From the NCBI GenBank assembly GCA_050013795.1, contig JBEKEO010000032.1, forward strand, positions 1 through 21,247: a DNA stretch of 21,247 nt, written 5' to 3'. Both the position numbers and the translations under genes were made by a program. A model generated the notes under the pieces. That model did no database searches, had not been told where the DNA came from, and worked only from the letters and a program-made list of their open reading frames with translations. This document shows, piece by piece, positions 8,248 through 15,569 of the stretch; within the stretch, counting starts at the first letter, position 1; each line of letters starts with the position of its first letter. The DNA is from CAWHOW01 sp050013795. GTDB taxonomy: Bacteria > Bacteroidota > Bacteroidia > Bacteroidales > CG2-30-32-10.

Positions 8248-10836
8248 ATGGAAGCTAAATTTTCGCAACGGGTAAAAGAAGTGATATCTTACAGCCGTGA
8301 AGAAGCCTTAAGGTTGCAAAATGATTATATAGGGGTGGAACATCTGCTGCTTGGAATATTACGCGAAGGCGAAGGCCTTGCAATAAAAATATTGACGTAT
8401 CTTGGCGCTGATCTTGGTGAACTTAGAAAAACCATTGAGCAATCACTTAAGATCAATACGAATAAAACAAGGAACCTGGAAAATATTCCTCTTGTTAAAC
8501 AAGCCGAACGAATATTAAAGATCACCTATCTTGAAGCCAGGATCTTTAAAAGCGAGCTTATAGGAACGGAACATTTGCTTTTATCCATTTTAAAGGATGA
8601 AGATAACATTGCAACTAAAACTTTAAATAAGTATGGGGTTAACTATGATAATGTGAAACTTGAGCTTCAGTCAATAGCCAGTGATAATTCTTTACTTGAA
8701 AATAAACCTTATGAAGCTAAAGATGACTTACCCCGTGACAGCAATGCCGACGATGATGATGATATGGATGAAAAGGGAGGCGCTTTAGGCGGAACGACAA
8801 GCAAGAAACAGGGAGATTCAAAATCCAAGACCCCGGTACTTGATAACTTTGGCCGTGACCTGACAAGGTTTGCCGAAGAGAACCGCCTTGATCCTGTTGT
8901 TGGGCGTGAAAAAGAACTGGAACGTATTGCACAGATATTAAGCCGCAGAAAAAAGAACAACCCGATATTAATTGGAGAACCTGGTGTTGGCAAATCAGCA
9001 ATAGCAGAAGGTTTGGCTTTGCGGATAGTCCAGAGAAGGGTTTCCAGGGCTTTATTCAATAAAAGGATAGTTACCCTTGATATTGCTTCGCTTGTTGCCG
9101 GTACCAAGTACCGCGGACAGTTTGAAGAGCGTATGAAAGCTGTTCTGAATGAGCTTGAAAAGAACCAGGATGTAATCTTGTTCATTGATGAGATACATAC
9201 TATTGTTGGTGCAGGAGGTGCTTCGGGCTCCCTTGATGCTTCCAATATGTTCAAACCTGCTTTGGCGCGCGGAGATATACAGTGCATCGGAGCTACAACC
9301 CTTGATGAATACAGACAGTATATTGAAAAAGACGGCGCCCTGGAAAGAAGGTTCCAGAAAATACTTGTCGACCCTACTTCACCGGAGGAAACAATAGATA
9401 TCTTAAATAATATAAAAACAAAATACGAAGACCATCATTTGGTGATATATTCCGATGAAGCAATAAAAGCCTGTGTCAGCCTTACACAACGGTATATCAG
9501 CGACAGGTGCCTGCCTGACAAAGCCATTGATGCTATGGACGAAGCAGGTTCAAGGGTGCATATTACCAATATTCATGTACCGATAGAAATCCTTAACCTT
9601 GAAAGCAAAATAGAAGAAGCCAGGAATGGAAAGACCAATGCCATCAAGGCCCAGAAGTATGAAGAAGCTGCCAAATTCCGCGATATGGAACGCAAGCAGC
9701 AGGATGAGCTTGAAAAAGAGAAGAAACGCTGGGAAGAAGAAGCTAAAATAAACAGGGAAATAGTTACGGAAGAAAATGTTTCCGAAGTGGTGGCCATGAT
9801 GACGGGCATTCCTGTTCAGCGTATTGCTAAGAACGAAGGTGACAGACTGATAAATATGGAAGTGGAGCTTGCAGGATCAGTGGTAGGACAGGATGAATCC
9901 ATTAAAAAAGTGGTACGCTGCATACGCAGGAACCGCGCAGGATTAAAAGATCCGAACAAGCCCATAGGTACATTTATTTTCCTTGGACCTACGGGGGTTG
10001 GTAAGACCCATCTCGCCAAAGTACTTTCAAAATATTTATTCGATTCCGATGATGCCCTTATCCGTATTGATATGAGCGAATATATGGAGAAATTTGCTGT
10101 TTCCAGGCTTATAGGAGCTCCTCCGGGATATGTGGGATATGAAGAAGGCGGACAGCTTACTGAAAAAGTTAGAAGAAAACCATACTCGGTTGTCCTGCTC
10201 GATGAAGTTGAAAAAGCCCATCCGGATGTTTTCCATTTATTACTGCAGGTGCTGGATGACGGCATACTGACTGACAGCCTTGGACGCCGTGTTGATTTTA
10301 AAAATACCATTATTATAATGACATCTAATATTGGTTCGCGCCAGTTAAAAGATTTCGGACAGGGTGTTGGTTTCAGCACAGGCGCTAAGCAGGGACATGC
10401 CGCCGACTTTGCAAAGGGTGTGATAGAAAATGCTTTAAAGAAAGCTTTTGCCCCAGAATTCCTTAACAGGATTGATGATGTGGTATTGTTCGACTCACTG
10501 AAACGCGAGGATATACATAAGATTATTGATATTGAACTTCAGGGTCTTTATAAACGGATACACGACCTTGGTTATGAAATTAAAGTTACTGTTGAAGCCA
10601 AAGATTTTATTCTGGAAAAAGGCTGGGACGAACAGTTTGGCGCACGTCCTTTAAAACGGGCTATCCAGAAATATATAGAAGACCAGCTTGCCGAGGAAAT
10701 AATTAAAAGCAAGGTTGCCGAAAACGACACTATTATTATTGAATACGATACCAAGAAGGAAGATATTGCCATTAAAGTAAACAAAGCCAAGAAGCCTGCC
10801 AAGGTTAAAAAAGCCGAGAACGAAACAGAGAATTAG
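8248..10836 (+). CDS. clpC: ATP-dependent Clp protease ATPase subunit ClpC
   Basis: ClpC is a cytoplasmic AAA+ unfoldase that feeds substrates into ClpP. The 862-residue product has two Clp N-terminal repeats (about 1-145), an acidic linker (about 155-195, with a run of Asp), and AAA module D1 with Walker A GEPGVGKS (243-250) and Walker B ILFIDE (310-315). A short middle domain follows with a UVR-like helix (KAQKYEEAAKFRDME, about 467-481); this short M-domain separates ClpC from ClpB. AAA module D2 has Walker A GPTGVGKT (580-587) and Walker B VVLLDE (648-653). The VGF loop at 707-709 corresponds to the ClpP-docking tripeptide, so it should work with ClpP, which is not in the window. The C-terminus (about 840-862) is Lys/Glu-rich. 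Transcribed alone from a clear promoter and followed by a terminator. Confidence 0.95.
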   Translation: MEAKFSQRVKEVISYSREEALRLQNDYIGVEHLLLGILREGEGLAIKILTYLGADLGELRKTIEQSLKINTNKTRNLENIPLVKQAERILKITYLEARIFKSELIGTEHLLLSILKDEDNIATKTLNKYGVNYDNVKLELQSIASDNSLLENKPYEAKDDLPRDSNADDDDDMDEKGGALGGTTSKKQGDSKSKTPVLDNFGRDLTRFAEENRLDPVVGREKELERIAQILSRRKKNNPILIGEPGVGKSAIAEGLALRIVQRRVSRALFNKRIVTLDIASLVAGTKYRGQFEERMKAVLNELEKNQDVILFIDEIHTIVGAGGASGSLDASNMFKPALARGDIQCIGATTLDEYRQYIEKDGALERRFQKILVDPTSPEETIDILNNIKTKYEDHHLVIYSDEAIKACVSLTQRYISDRCLPDKAIDAMDEAGSRVHITNIHVPIEILNLESKIEEARNGKTNAIKAQKYEEAAKFRDMERKQQDELEKEKKRWEEEAKINREIVTEENVSEVVAMMTGIPVQRIAKNEGDRLINMEVELAGSVVGQDESIKKVVRCIRRNRAGLKDPNKPIGTFIFLGPTGVGKTHLAKVLSKYLFDSDDALIRIDMSEYMEKFAVSRLIGAPPGYVGYEEGGQLTEKVRRKPYSVVLLDEVEKAHPDVFHLLLQVLDDGILTDSLGRRVDFKNTIIIMTSNIGSRQLKDFGQGVGFSTGAKQGHAADFAKGVIENALKKAFAPEFLNRIDDVVLFDSLKREDIHKIIDIELQGLYKRIHDLGYEIKVTVEAKDFILEKGWDEQFGARPLKRAIQKYIEDQLAEEIIKSKVAENDTIIIEYDTKKEDIAIKVNKAKKPAKVKKAENETEN

Positions 10837-10846
10837 TTTTTGATAA

Positions 10847-10883
10847 GAAAAGGGCTTCTCAAATTCGAAGCCTATTCTTTTTT
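10847..10883 (+). terminator. Rho-independent terminator of clpC
   Basis: GGCTTC (10853-10858) pairs with GAAGCC (10867-10872) around an 8-nt loop. Flanking AAGAAAA and TTCTTTTTT allow partial extension of the stem, and the T-run follows. It lies 10 nt after the clpC stop codon. Confidence 0.7.
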
Positions 10884-11040
10884 GCATCTTTTATTTACTC
10901 TATTTTACCACTACCATCTTCCCTGCATCATTAAAAAAGGGGAAATTATTACAGTGAAAGCTGAACTTATCAGAACGAGGAAGCATGGCCTTAACCTATG
11001 GTAATTTAACCTCTGTAAGAAATTAAACCCTTTCGTGGTG

Positions 11041-11124
11041 CAGGTCACGACCCAGAAAGTGCAGTTCACTACCCAGAAGTTGCAGGTCATGACCCAGAAG
11101 TTGTAGGTCACGACCCACAGATCA
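11041..11124. repeat. Four-copy 21-bp tandem repeat with palindromic core
   Basis: Units are at 11041-11061, 11062-11082, 11083-11103 and 11104-11124, with consensus roughly CAGGTCACGACCCAGAAGTTG. Three units contain GGTC-N2-GACC (GGTCACGACC, GGTCATGACC, GGTCACGACC); the second is degenerate (GTTCACTACC). The first three units match best and the last diverges at its end. The array lies between the clpC terminator and the end of the minus-strand WD40 gene. Confidence 0.8.
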
Positions 11125-11217
11125 AAAATCAACTATTTCGGGATGAGATTAAACTTTAGTGAAGCAGACTTTAACTGTTTATAGAAGGGAAAAATAACAA
11201 ACAGTTGAACAATTGAA

Positions 11218-11234
11218 CCTGTCTGACGGCAAGG
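11218..11234. repeat. Short palindromic dispersed repeat, copy in opposite orientation
   Basis: CCTGTCTGACGGCAAGG is close to the reverse complement of the copy at 2503-2522 (CCTGTCTGCCGACAGG), differing by two substitutions and one extra base. Its hairpin is partly decayed, which suggests an older copy. Confidence 0.45.
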
Positions 11235-11272
11235 TATGCATTCAAAAAATAGGACAATCGAATTAAGAACTA

Positions 11273-11317
11273 ATAACTTTGGGCACTTTAAGTACTTTAT
11301 GAACTTCAGGCACTCTT
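11273..11317. repeat. Degenerate 9-bp tandem repeat
   Basis: Five consecutive 9-mers can be aligned: ATAACTTTG, GGCACTTTA, AGTACTTTA, TGAACTTCA and GGCACTCTT. All share ACT at positions 4-6, and the first three share ACTTT. The run ends 7 nt before the stop codon of the minus-strand WD40 gene. Confidence 0.5.
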
Positions 11318-11323
11318 TTTATG

Positions 11324-12775
11324 TTATTTCTTTATATTTTGCTTATCGAGAAATGTCTTTAGGCTTGGATCATCGGCAGGGTCAACCTGCATGCCTATTT
11401 GGTAAGTAGCTTTTGATACAGGGTGAACAAAGGTAATATTAATGTAATCGCTTATTTTACTTTCCTGGTCATATCTTTTAACAGCATTTAATGTTAATGT
11501 CTGCCATGTATTTTTAAATGTCTTAGCATCTTCAACCGGCATAACAAGGGAATAAGTCGCTTTGCTTATTGTAAGCTGGTATTTTTGGTTGTCGGCATCA
11601 TAATCGCTTAATTTATCAATTTTCAATATCACACTCTGGTATGAAGTCCAATTAACATTTTTATATGCATTCCCCCCGTCCCTGATACAATCTTCTTTTA
11701 AAGTTGATTTCAGTGTCATAAATTGTTCAATGCGTTTATTATACTGTTCAGTGGTTTCAAATTCATCTTTAGGTTTAATAAGGTAAGCATAAGTAGCAAG
11801 CTTTTCATTCATACATTTTTCATACTTTATATAGGTCATATCCCATATTTTCACGTTACCATCAACTCCGGCGCTTATCAGAAGGCTTCCGTCGGTATTG
11901 AACCTAAGGGTTTGCACACCCTTGCCATTTCCCGGTAACATTTCATTCAGCTCGCCTGAAACCAGGTTCCATATTTTTATTACCTTACTGCTTCCTGCTG
12001 TAGCCATCCATAAACCGTCAGGCGAGAAAGCAATTGCATCAACAGAACCGGAATCTTTTTTCAGTGTCTTAATTAGTTTTGCAGAAGCCACATCCCAAAA
12101 TTTAATAGTGTAATCTTCACTCACGCTTGCAATAGTTTTACCATTCGGAGTGAAAGCCACACAATTCACATTTCCAATATGTCCCCTGAGCGTGTACAGA
12201 AGAATACCGCTGGCGGCATCCCATACTTTAACAGTTCTGTCCCAGCTTGAACTTGCAATAAATTTTCCGTTAGGGCTGTATACTATTGAAGTCACAACAT
12301 CAGTATGCCCGGTAATCGTTTTCAGCTTTTCCCCTGTTGCAACATCCATAAGAATAATTGTATTATCGTCGCTGCATGAAGCAAGGATTTTTGAATCGGG
12401 ACTGAAACAAACAGCATTTACCCTTTCGTTATGTTCTTTAAAAACTTTCTGTATAGTGTCTGTAGCAGCATTCCCAAGAATATCTTTCATATCCCAAGCG
12501 CAACTTGCAAGATATTTGCCATCGGGACTGTATGCAACATACATCACACCGCCGGTATGAGCAGATAAAGTATCCCTGCACTCGCCTGAAGAAACAAACC
12601 AATGTTTAACAGTTTTGTCCCATCCTGCGGTAGCAATTAGTTTTCCATCCGGGCTGAATACCGCGCAATTTAAACTAAGGGGATCAGCATTAATTGTTTT
12701 AATGCATTGTTGTGCAATAGAAGAATTAAAAATAAAAAAGTAAACAATAATAAAATATCGTAAACATTTTATCAT
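11324..12775 (-). CDS. Secreted WD40-repeat protein with unknown C-terminal domain
   Basis: The product has 483 residues with a signal peptide (about 1-21, ending SIAQ). Seven WD40 repeats follow (about residues 25-320), each built on a pattern such as VNAVCFSPDSKILASCSDDNTI; repeats 1, 4, 5, 6 and 7 end in HW/VW/FW/IW. Seven blades would close one propeller, a protein-interaction platform. Repeat 2 is irregular (AWDMKDILGNAATD). Residues about 325-483 form a separate domain (TTEQYNKRIEQFMTLK, DYINITFVHPVSKATYQIGMQ) that I do not recognise. No T9SS sorting domain is present, so it probably stays in the periplasm. A -7 element, TACATTTG, lies upstream. It stands alone, between the repeat-rich spacer and divergent smpB. 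Confidence 0.85.
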   Translation of the reverse strand: MIKCLRYFIIVYFFIFNSSIAQQCIKTINADPLSLNCAVFSPDGKLIATAGWDKTVKHWFVSSGECRDTLSAHTGGVMYVAYSPDGKYLASCAWDMKDILGNAATDTIQKVFKEHNERVNAVCFSPDSKILASCSDDNTIILMDVATGEKLKTITGHTDVVTSIVYSPNGKFIASSSWDRTVKVWDAASGILLYTLRGHIGNVNCVAFTPNGKTIASVSEDYTIKFWDVASAKLIKTLKKDSGSVDAIAFSPDGLWMATAGSSKVIKIWNLVSGELNEMLPGNGKGVQTLRFNTDGSLLISAGVDGNVKIWDMTYIKYEKCMNEKLATYAYLIKPKDEFETTEQYNKRIEQFMTLKSTLKEDCIRDGGNAYKNVNWTSYQSVILKIDKLSDYDADNQKYQLTISKATYSLVMPVEDAKTFKNTWQTLTLNAVKRYDQESKISDYINITFVHPVSKATYQIGMQVDPADDPSLKTFLDKQNIKK

Positions 12776-12802
12776 AGGCTTGATATTTTAAAAGCTAAGG
12801 GT

Positions 12803-12810
12803 CAAATGTA
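12803..12810 (-). promoter_or_regulatory. Putative -7 element for the WD40 gene
   Basis: Minus-strand TACATTTG matches TAnnTTTG, 27 nt upstream of the ATG at 12775. No clear -33 TTTG is seen at the expected distance. Confidence 0.4.
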
Positions 12811-12899
12811 AAAAAAATATTCATTGAAAGATTTATAATTTGTTGGTTTATTTTAACTTTAACCGTATTTTTTCAAAATCCATCATGCTTAAATTTACT

Positions 12900-12907
12900 T
12901 ATCTTTG
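12900..12907 (+). promoter_or_regulatory. Putative -7 element for smpB; decides the start codon
   Basis: TATCTTTG matches TAnnTTTG. Transcription would start about 6-8 nt later (near 12914), downstream of the in-frame ATGs at 12840, 12885 and 12909, leaving the ATG at 12924 as the first usable start. No -33 TTTG is evident. Confidence 0.5.
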
Positions 12908-12923
12908 CATGCAGCCTGAAACT

Positions 12924-13370
12924 ATGGCAAATACAGTAAACATAAAAAATAAAAAAGCTTCGTTCGAGTATTTCCTTCTCGAAAGATTTACTGCAGGTAT
13001 TCAGCTTACAGGCACTGAAATTAAATCTATCCGCGAAAGCAAAGCCAGCATAGCAGAAGCATACTGCCTATTCATCAATAATGAGTTATTTATCCGCAAT
13101 ATGCATATTTCGGAATATACTTACGGAACATATAACAACCACGAACCCCGCCGCGACCGCAAGCTGCTTCTTACAAAAAGGGAGCTCAAGAAACTAAATA
13201 ACAGGTTGAAGGAACAGGGAACTACCATTGTCCCGACCTTGATGTACATCAGCGATAAAGGTTTTGCTAAACTTGAAATAGCCCTTGCAAAAGGAAAGAA
13301 ACAATACGATAAGCGCGAAACGATAAAAGGGAAAGACATCCAGCGCGAAATAGACAGGGATAGGAAATAA
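12924..13370 (+). CDS. smpB: SsrA-binding protein SmpB (trans-translation factor)
   Basis: SmpB binds the tRNA-like domain of tmRNA and delivers it to stalled ribosomes, where the nascent chain is tagged for degradation. From the ATG at 12924 the product has 148 residues, the usual length. Family motifs are in order: FEYFLLERFTAGIQLTGTEI with SIRESKASI (about 14-43), the YNNHEPRRDRKLLLTKRE segment (about 70-87), and the basic tail with KGKKQYDKRETIK (about 123-135) that reaches into the mRNA channel. The reading frame stays open upstream to 12840, but the extra 28 residues are not family-like and lie before the predicted transcription start. The tmRNA gene ssrA is not in the window. Its 3' end faces pabA with a 19-nt gap. 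Confidence 0.95.
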   Translation: MANTVNIKNKKASFEYFLLERFTAGIQLTGTEIKSIRESKASIAEAYCLFINNELFIRNMHISEYTYGTYNNHEPRRDRKLLLTKRELKKLNNRLKEQGTTIVPTLMYISDKGFAKLEIALAKGKKQYDKRETIKGKDIQREIDRDRK

Positions 13371-13389
13371 ACCACTTTGGATTTCTAAA

Positions 13390-13965
13390 CTATAGCGCTT
13401 TATTTAACCAGTTTTTGATTATTGCTGCGCCATATTCTGTCATTATGGATTCAGGATGAAACTGCAAACCATTAATATCATAAATCTTATGTGATAATCC
13501 CATTATTATTCCTTCTTCCGAAATGGCTGTTATATTGAAACATTCCGGAAGAGTTTCGGCATATACTCCCCATGAATGATACAAACCTCCGCTGATTGTT
13601 TTCGGTAACCCTTTAAATAGATAATCAGGATTACCAGGGATATTTATATTTACTTTAATACCGTGATAAACTTCCTTTAAGTGAATTAGCTTTGCTCCAT
13701 AATATTCAGCAATTACCTGATGCCCCAGACAAATGCCGAGTATGCTTTTTGAAGTAGAATGTTTTTTTAAAAGGGATTTCATTAAACCAGTTTCTTCAGA
13801 TGGAATGCCGGGTCCAGGTGAAAAAATTATCTTATCAAACGCGGCAGCATCAAAATCTTTACTGCAGTTCTTGATTATTGTGATTTCATTACACCCTGAT
13901 TGCTCAACTAATTGAGCAAGATTATATGTAAAGGAGTCGTGATTATCAACAATCAGTACCTTCAT
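13390..13965 (-). CDS. pabA: Aminodeoxychorismate synthase glutaminase subunit (PabA/TrpG type)
   Basis: This class I glutamine amidotransferase (191 aa) hydrolyses glutamine and passes ammonia to the chorismate-aminating subunit. The start MKVLIVDNHDSFTYNL is the family signature. The oxyanion segment SPGPG is at 49-53. The catalytic cysteine is Cys79 in GICLGHQ, and the His/Glu of the triad are His170 and Glu172 in FHPES. PabA and TrpG cannot be told apart by sequence alone, and some organisms share one protein. The neighbouring divergent pabB and pabC point to p-aminobenzoate, and so folate, synthesis. Only 23 nt separate the two divergent start codons, so its promoter must lie within or overlap pabB. 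Confidence 0.9.
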   Translation of the reverse strand: MKVLIVDNHDSFTYNLAQLVEQSGCNEITIIKNCSKDFDAAAFDKIIFSPGPGIPSEETGLMKSLLKKHSTSKSILGICLGHQVIAEYYGAKLIHLKEVYHGIKVNINIPGNPDYLFKGLPKTISGGLYHSWGVYAETLPECFNITAISEEGIIMGLSHKIYDINGLQFHPESIMTEYGAAIIKNWLNKAL

Positions 13966-13975
13966 TCTAATTTTA

Positions 13976-13983
13976 TACTTTTG
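13976..13983 (+). promoter_or_regulatory. Putative -7 element for pabB
   Basis: TACTTTTG matches TAnnTTTG and ends 5 nt before the first ATG (13989). If used, the pabB leader is almost absent, or translation starts at the next in-frame ATG (13998). No -33 TTTG is seen. Confidence 0.35.
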
Positions 13984-13988
13984 TAAAA

Positions 13989-14975
13989 ATGTTCAGGATG
14001 AATAATAGCGATGCAATGATACATAAAATGAATGAATCAGGAAGCAGGAAAGAGCCATTCATTTTTATCATTGATTTCGAAATAAAAGAACCGATTTTTA
14101 TTTCTTTAAATGCTGTTAATGCAGGTGAAATAATTTACGATTTTAATGGATTCTCGAATGTTTCAAGCCAATACCCTGCCATTTCATCTTTTTCTTTTGC
14201 AAAGTTTCCCATACTTTATAACGACTATCTGAAAGCATTTGACCTCGTACAAAAAAATCTAAGGTTTGGAAATACTTATCTTATTAATCTTACTTTCCCC
14301 ACAAGAATTGAAACAAGCCTTTCCTTAAAGGAAATTTTTCCTATAAGCAAAGCAAAATATAAGCTTTGGTACAAAGATAATTTTGTTGTCTTTTCACCCG
14401 AAATCTTTGTCCAGATCAATAGAGAAGGAATTATTTCTTCCTATCCGATGAAGGGCACTATAGATGCAGGTATTAAGGATGCTGAACAAATTATTTTGAA
14501 TGATAAAAAAGAATATGCCGAACATTGCACCATTGTTGATTTAATTCGCAATGACCTGAGTATGGTAGCAAAAGATGTTTATGTTGACAAATTCCGATAT
14601 ATTGACAAGATAAAAACCCATGAAAAAGAATTACTGCAGGTAAGTTCCCGTATTTGCGGAAAACTTGGAGCAGATTACCATAAACGGATAGGTGATATTA
14701 TTTTCGCTCTTCTTCCAGCCGGTTCAGTAAGTGGCGCACCGAAAAAGAAAACAGTCGAAATTATTAAAGAAGCTGAAAAATATGAACGGGGATATTATAC
14801 AGGAGTACTCGGATATTATGATGGAACAAAGCTCGATAGTGGTGTAATGATTCGTTTTATTGAAAATATCAACGGTGATCTTTATTATAAAAGCGGTGGG
14901 GGTATTACAGTTTATAGTGATCCCAAACTAGAATACCAGGAATTAATTGATAAAGTTTATGTGCCTGTTATTTGA
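13989..14975 (+). CDS. pabB: Aminodeoxychorismate synthase component I
   Basis: PabB converts chorismate and ammonia to 4-amino-4-deoxychorismate in p-aminobenzoate synthesis. The chorismate-binding domain is complete: NTYLINLTFPT (95-105), FSPEIFVQI (135-143), YPMKGTID (152-159), CTIVDLIRNDLS (180-191), LLPAGSVSGAPKKK (241-254) and GGGITVYSD (303-311). Lys155 in PMKGT is the residue that distinguishes aminodeoxychorismate synthases from anthranilate synthases, which have Ala there. At 328 residues it is shorter than E. coli PabB (about 450) because the N-terminal region is reduced, as in other Bacteroidota homologues I recall. The start is uncertain: ATGs at 13989, 13998, 14016 and 14028 are all in frame. 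It overlaps pabC by 17 nt. Confidence 0.92.
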   Translation: MFRMNNSDAMIHKMNESGSRKEPFIFIIDFEIKEPIFISLNAVNAGEIIYDFNGFSNVSSQYPAISSFSFAKFPILYNDYLKAFDLVQKNLRFGNTYLINLTFPTRIETSLSLKEIFPISKAKYKLWYKDNFVVFSPEIFVQINREGIISSYPMKGTIDAGIKDAEQIILNDKKEYAEHCTIVDLIRNDLSMVAKDVYVDKFRYIDKIKTHEKELLQVSSRICGKLGADYHKRIGDIIFALLPAGSVSGAPKKKTVEIIKEAEKYERGYYTGVLGYYDGTKLDSGVMIRFIENINGDLYYKSGGGITVYSDPKLEYQELIDKVYVPVI

Positions 14976-15561
14976 AACAATCAAGGTTAAAGACGGTAGT
15001 TTATACAACCTTCGTTATCATTCTGAAAGAATGAATGATGCAAGAAGAACTCTTTTTAATTCGCAAAAAGATATTGATCTGCAAACACTTTTAGCAGTTC
15101 CGGAAAACTGCAGATCAGGCGTGTTTAAATGCAGGGTGGAATATAGTCATGATATTTATAGAATAGAATTTTGTCCTTATAAAATTAGAAAAATTGAAAC
15201 ACTTCAATTGGTAACTGATAATGAAATCAATTATCAGTTCAAGTATAGGGATAGGACGCGTTTAGAAGAATTAATAAAACAAACTGATGCAGACGATATT
15301 TTGATTGTGAAAAATGGATTCATCACGGATACTTCATTCTCAAATATCATTTTTTTCGATGTAAATAAGTGGATTACTCCTTCTTCGCCTTTATTACAGG
15401 GAACCAAAAGGAAAGAATTACTCAAAAAAGGCATGATTTGGGAAAAAGACATTCACCAAAAGGATATAAATAATTTCACAAAAGCAAAACTTATCAATGC
15501 AATGCTGGATAAGGAGGACGGTGCAGAAATTAAAATAATAATGGACTCAAATGTCCAGTGA
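14959..15561 (+). CDS. pabC: Aminodeoxychorismate lyase-like class IV aminotransferase fold enzyme
   Basis: This PLP enzyme (200 aa) would split 4-amino-4-deoxychorismate into p-aminobenzoate and pyruvate. The fold-type IV pattern is visible: ETIKVKDGSLYNLRYHSERM near the N-terminus (6-25), the probable PLP lysine Lys95 in QFKYRDRTRLEE, and the cofactor-binding segment ILIVKNGFITDTSFSNIIFF (about 113-132) followed by WITPSSPLLQGTKRKELL. It is shorter than E. coli PabC (about 270 aa) but like short Bacteroidota forms. ATG 14959 is chosen over the TTG at 14947 because MCLLFETIKV starts at the family's first strand. Overlap with the end of pabB implies translational coupling. The substrate assignment rests largely on this context; D-amino-acid or branched-chain relatives share the fold. 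Confidence 0.85.
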   Translation: MCLLFETIKVKDGSLYNLRYHSERMNDARRTLFNSQKDIDLQTLLAVPENCRSGVFKCRVEYSHDIYRIEFCPYKIRKIETLQLVTDNEINYQFKYRDRTRLEELIKQTDADDILIVKNGFITDTSFSNIIFFDVNKWITPSSPLLQGTKRKELLKKGMIWEKDIHQKDINNFTKAKLINAMLDKEDGAEIKIIMDSNVQ

Positions 15562-15569
15562 TACTACCC

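Larger units (their letters stand above)
10837..11323. other. Gene-free interval rich in repeats
   Basis: No convincing gene lies here. The interval holds the clpC terminator (10847-10883), a unique stretch of about 155 nt, a 21-bp tandem array (11041-11124), a short palindromic repeat (11218-11234) and a degenerate 9-bp repeat (11273-11317). A 73-codon open frame on the minus strand is a by-product of the 21-bp array, which reads as a seven-residue repeat such as FWVVTCN. Confidence 0.7.

Noticed and set aside
8709..9287. 192-codon minus-strand open frame inside clpC, and the 187-codon one at 9816-10379
   Set aside because: Both are antisense to conserved AAA+ modules, with Ser/Leu-rich composition typical of shadow frames.
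10900..10940. Minus-strand tail reading FNDAGKMVVVK then stop, like the end of a T9SS sorting domain
   Set aside because: Only about 13 codons fit, and no FPNP motif or upstream frame was found. It could be a pseudogene remnant, but the match is too short to call.
10936..11001. Plus-strand reading EIITVKAELIRTRKHG, faintly like the start of a Bacteroidota tyrosine recombinase
   Set aside because: The frame stops after about 25 codons and no integrase motifs follow; it is likely chance.
11041..11124. CRISPR-like array
   Set aside because: Units are directly adjacent 21-mers without unique spacers, and no cas genes are present.
10911..11132. 73-codon minus-strand open frame with W-V-V-T-C-N-F heptads
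   Set aside because: The heptad is just the 21-bp DNA array read in one frame; there is no start signal, and the remainder resembles no family.
12840..12923. N-terminal extension of SmpB to the upstream start at 12840
   Set aside because: The 28 extra residues are not SmpB-like and lie at or upstream of the probable promoter TATCTTTG (12900-12907).
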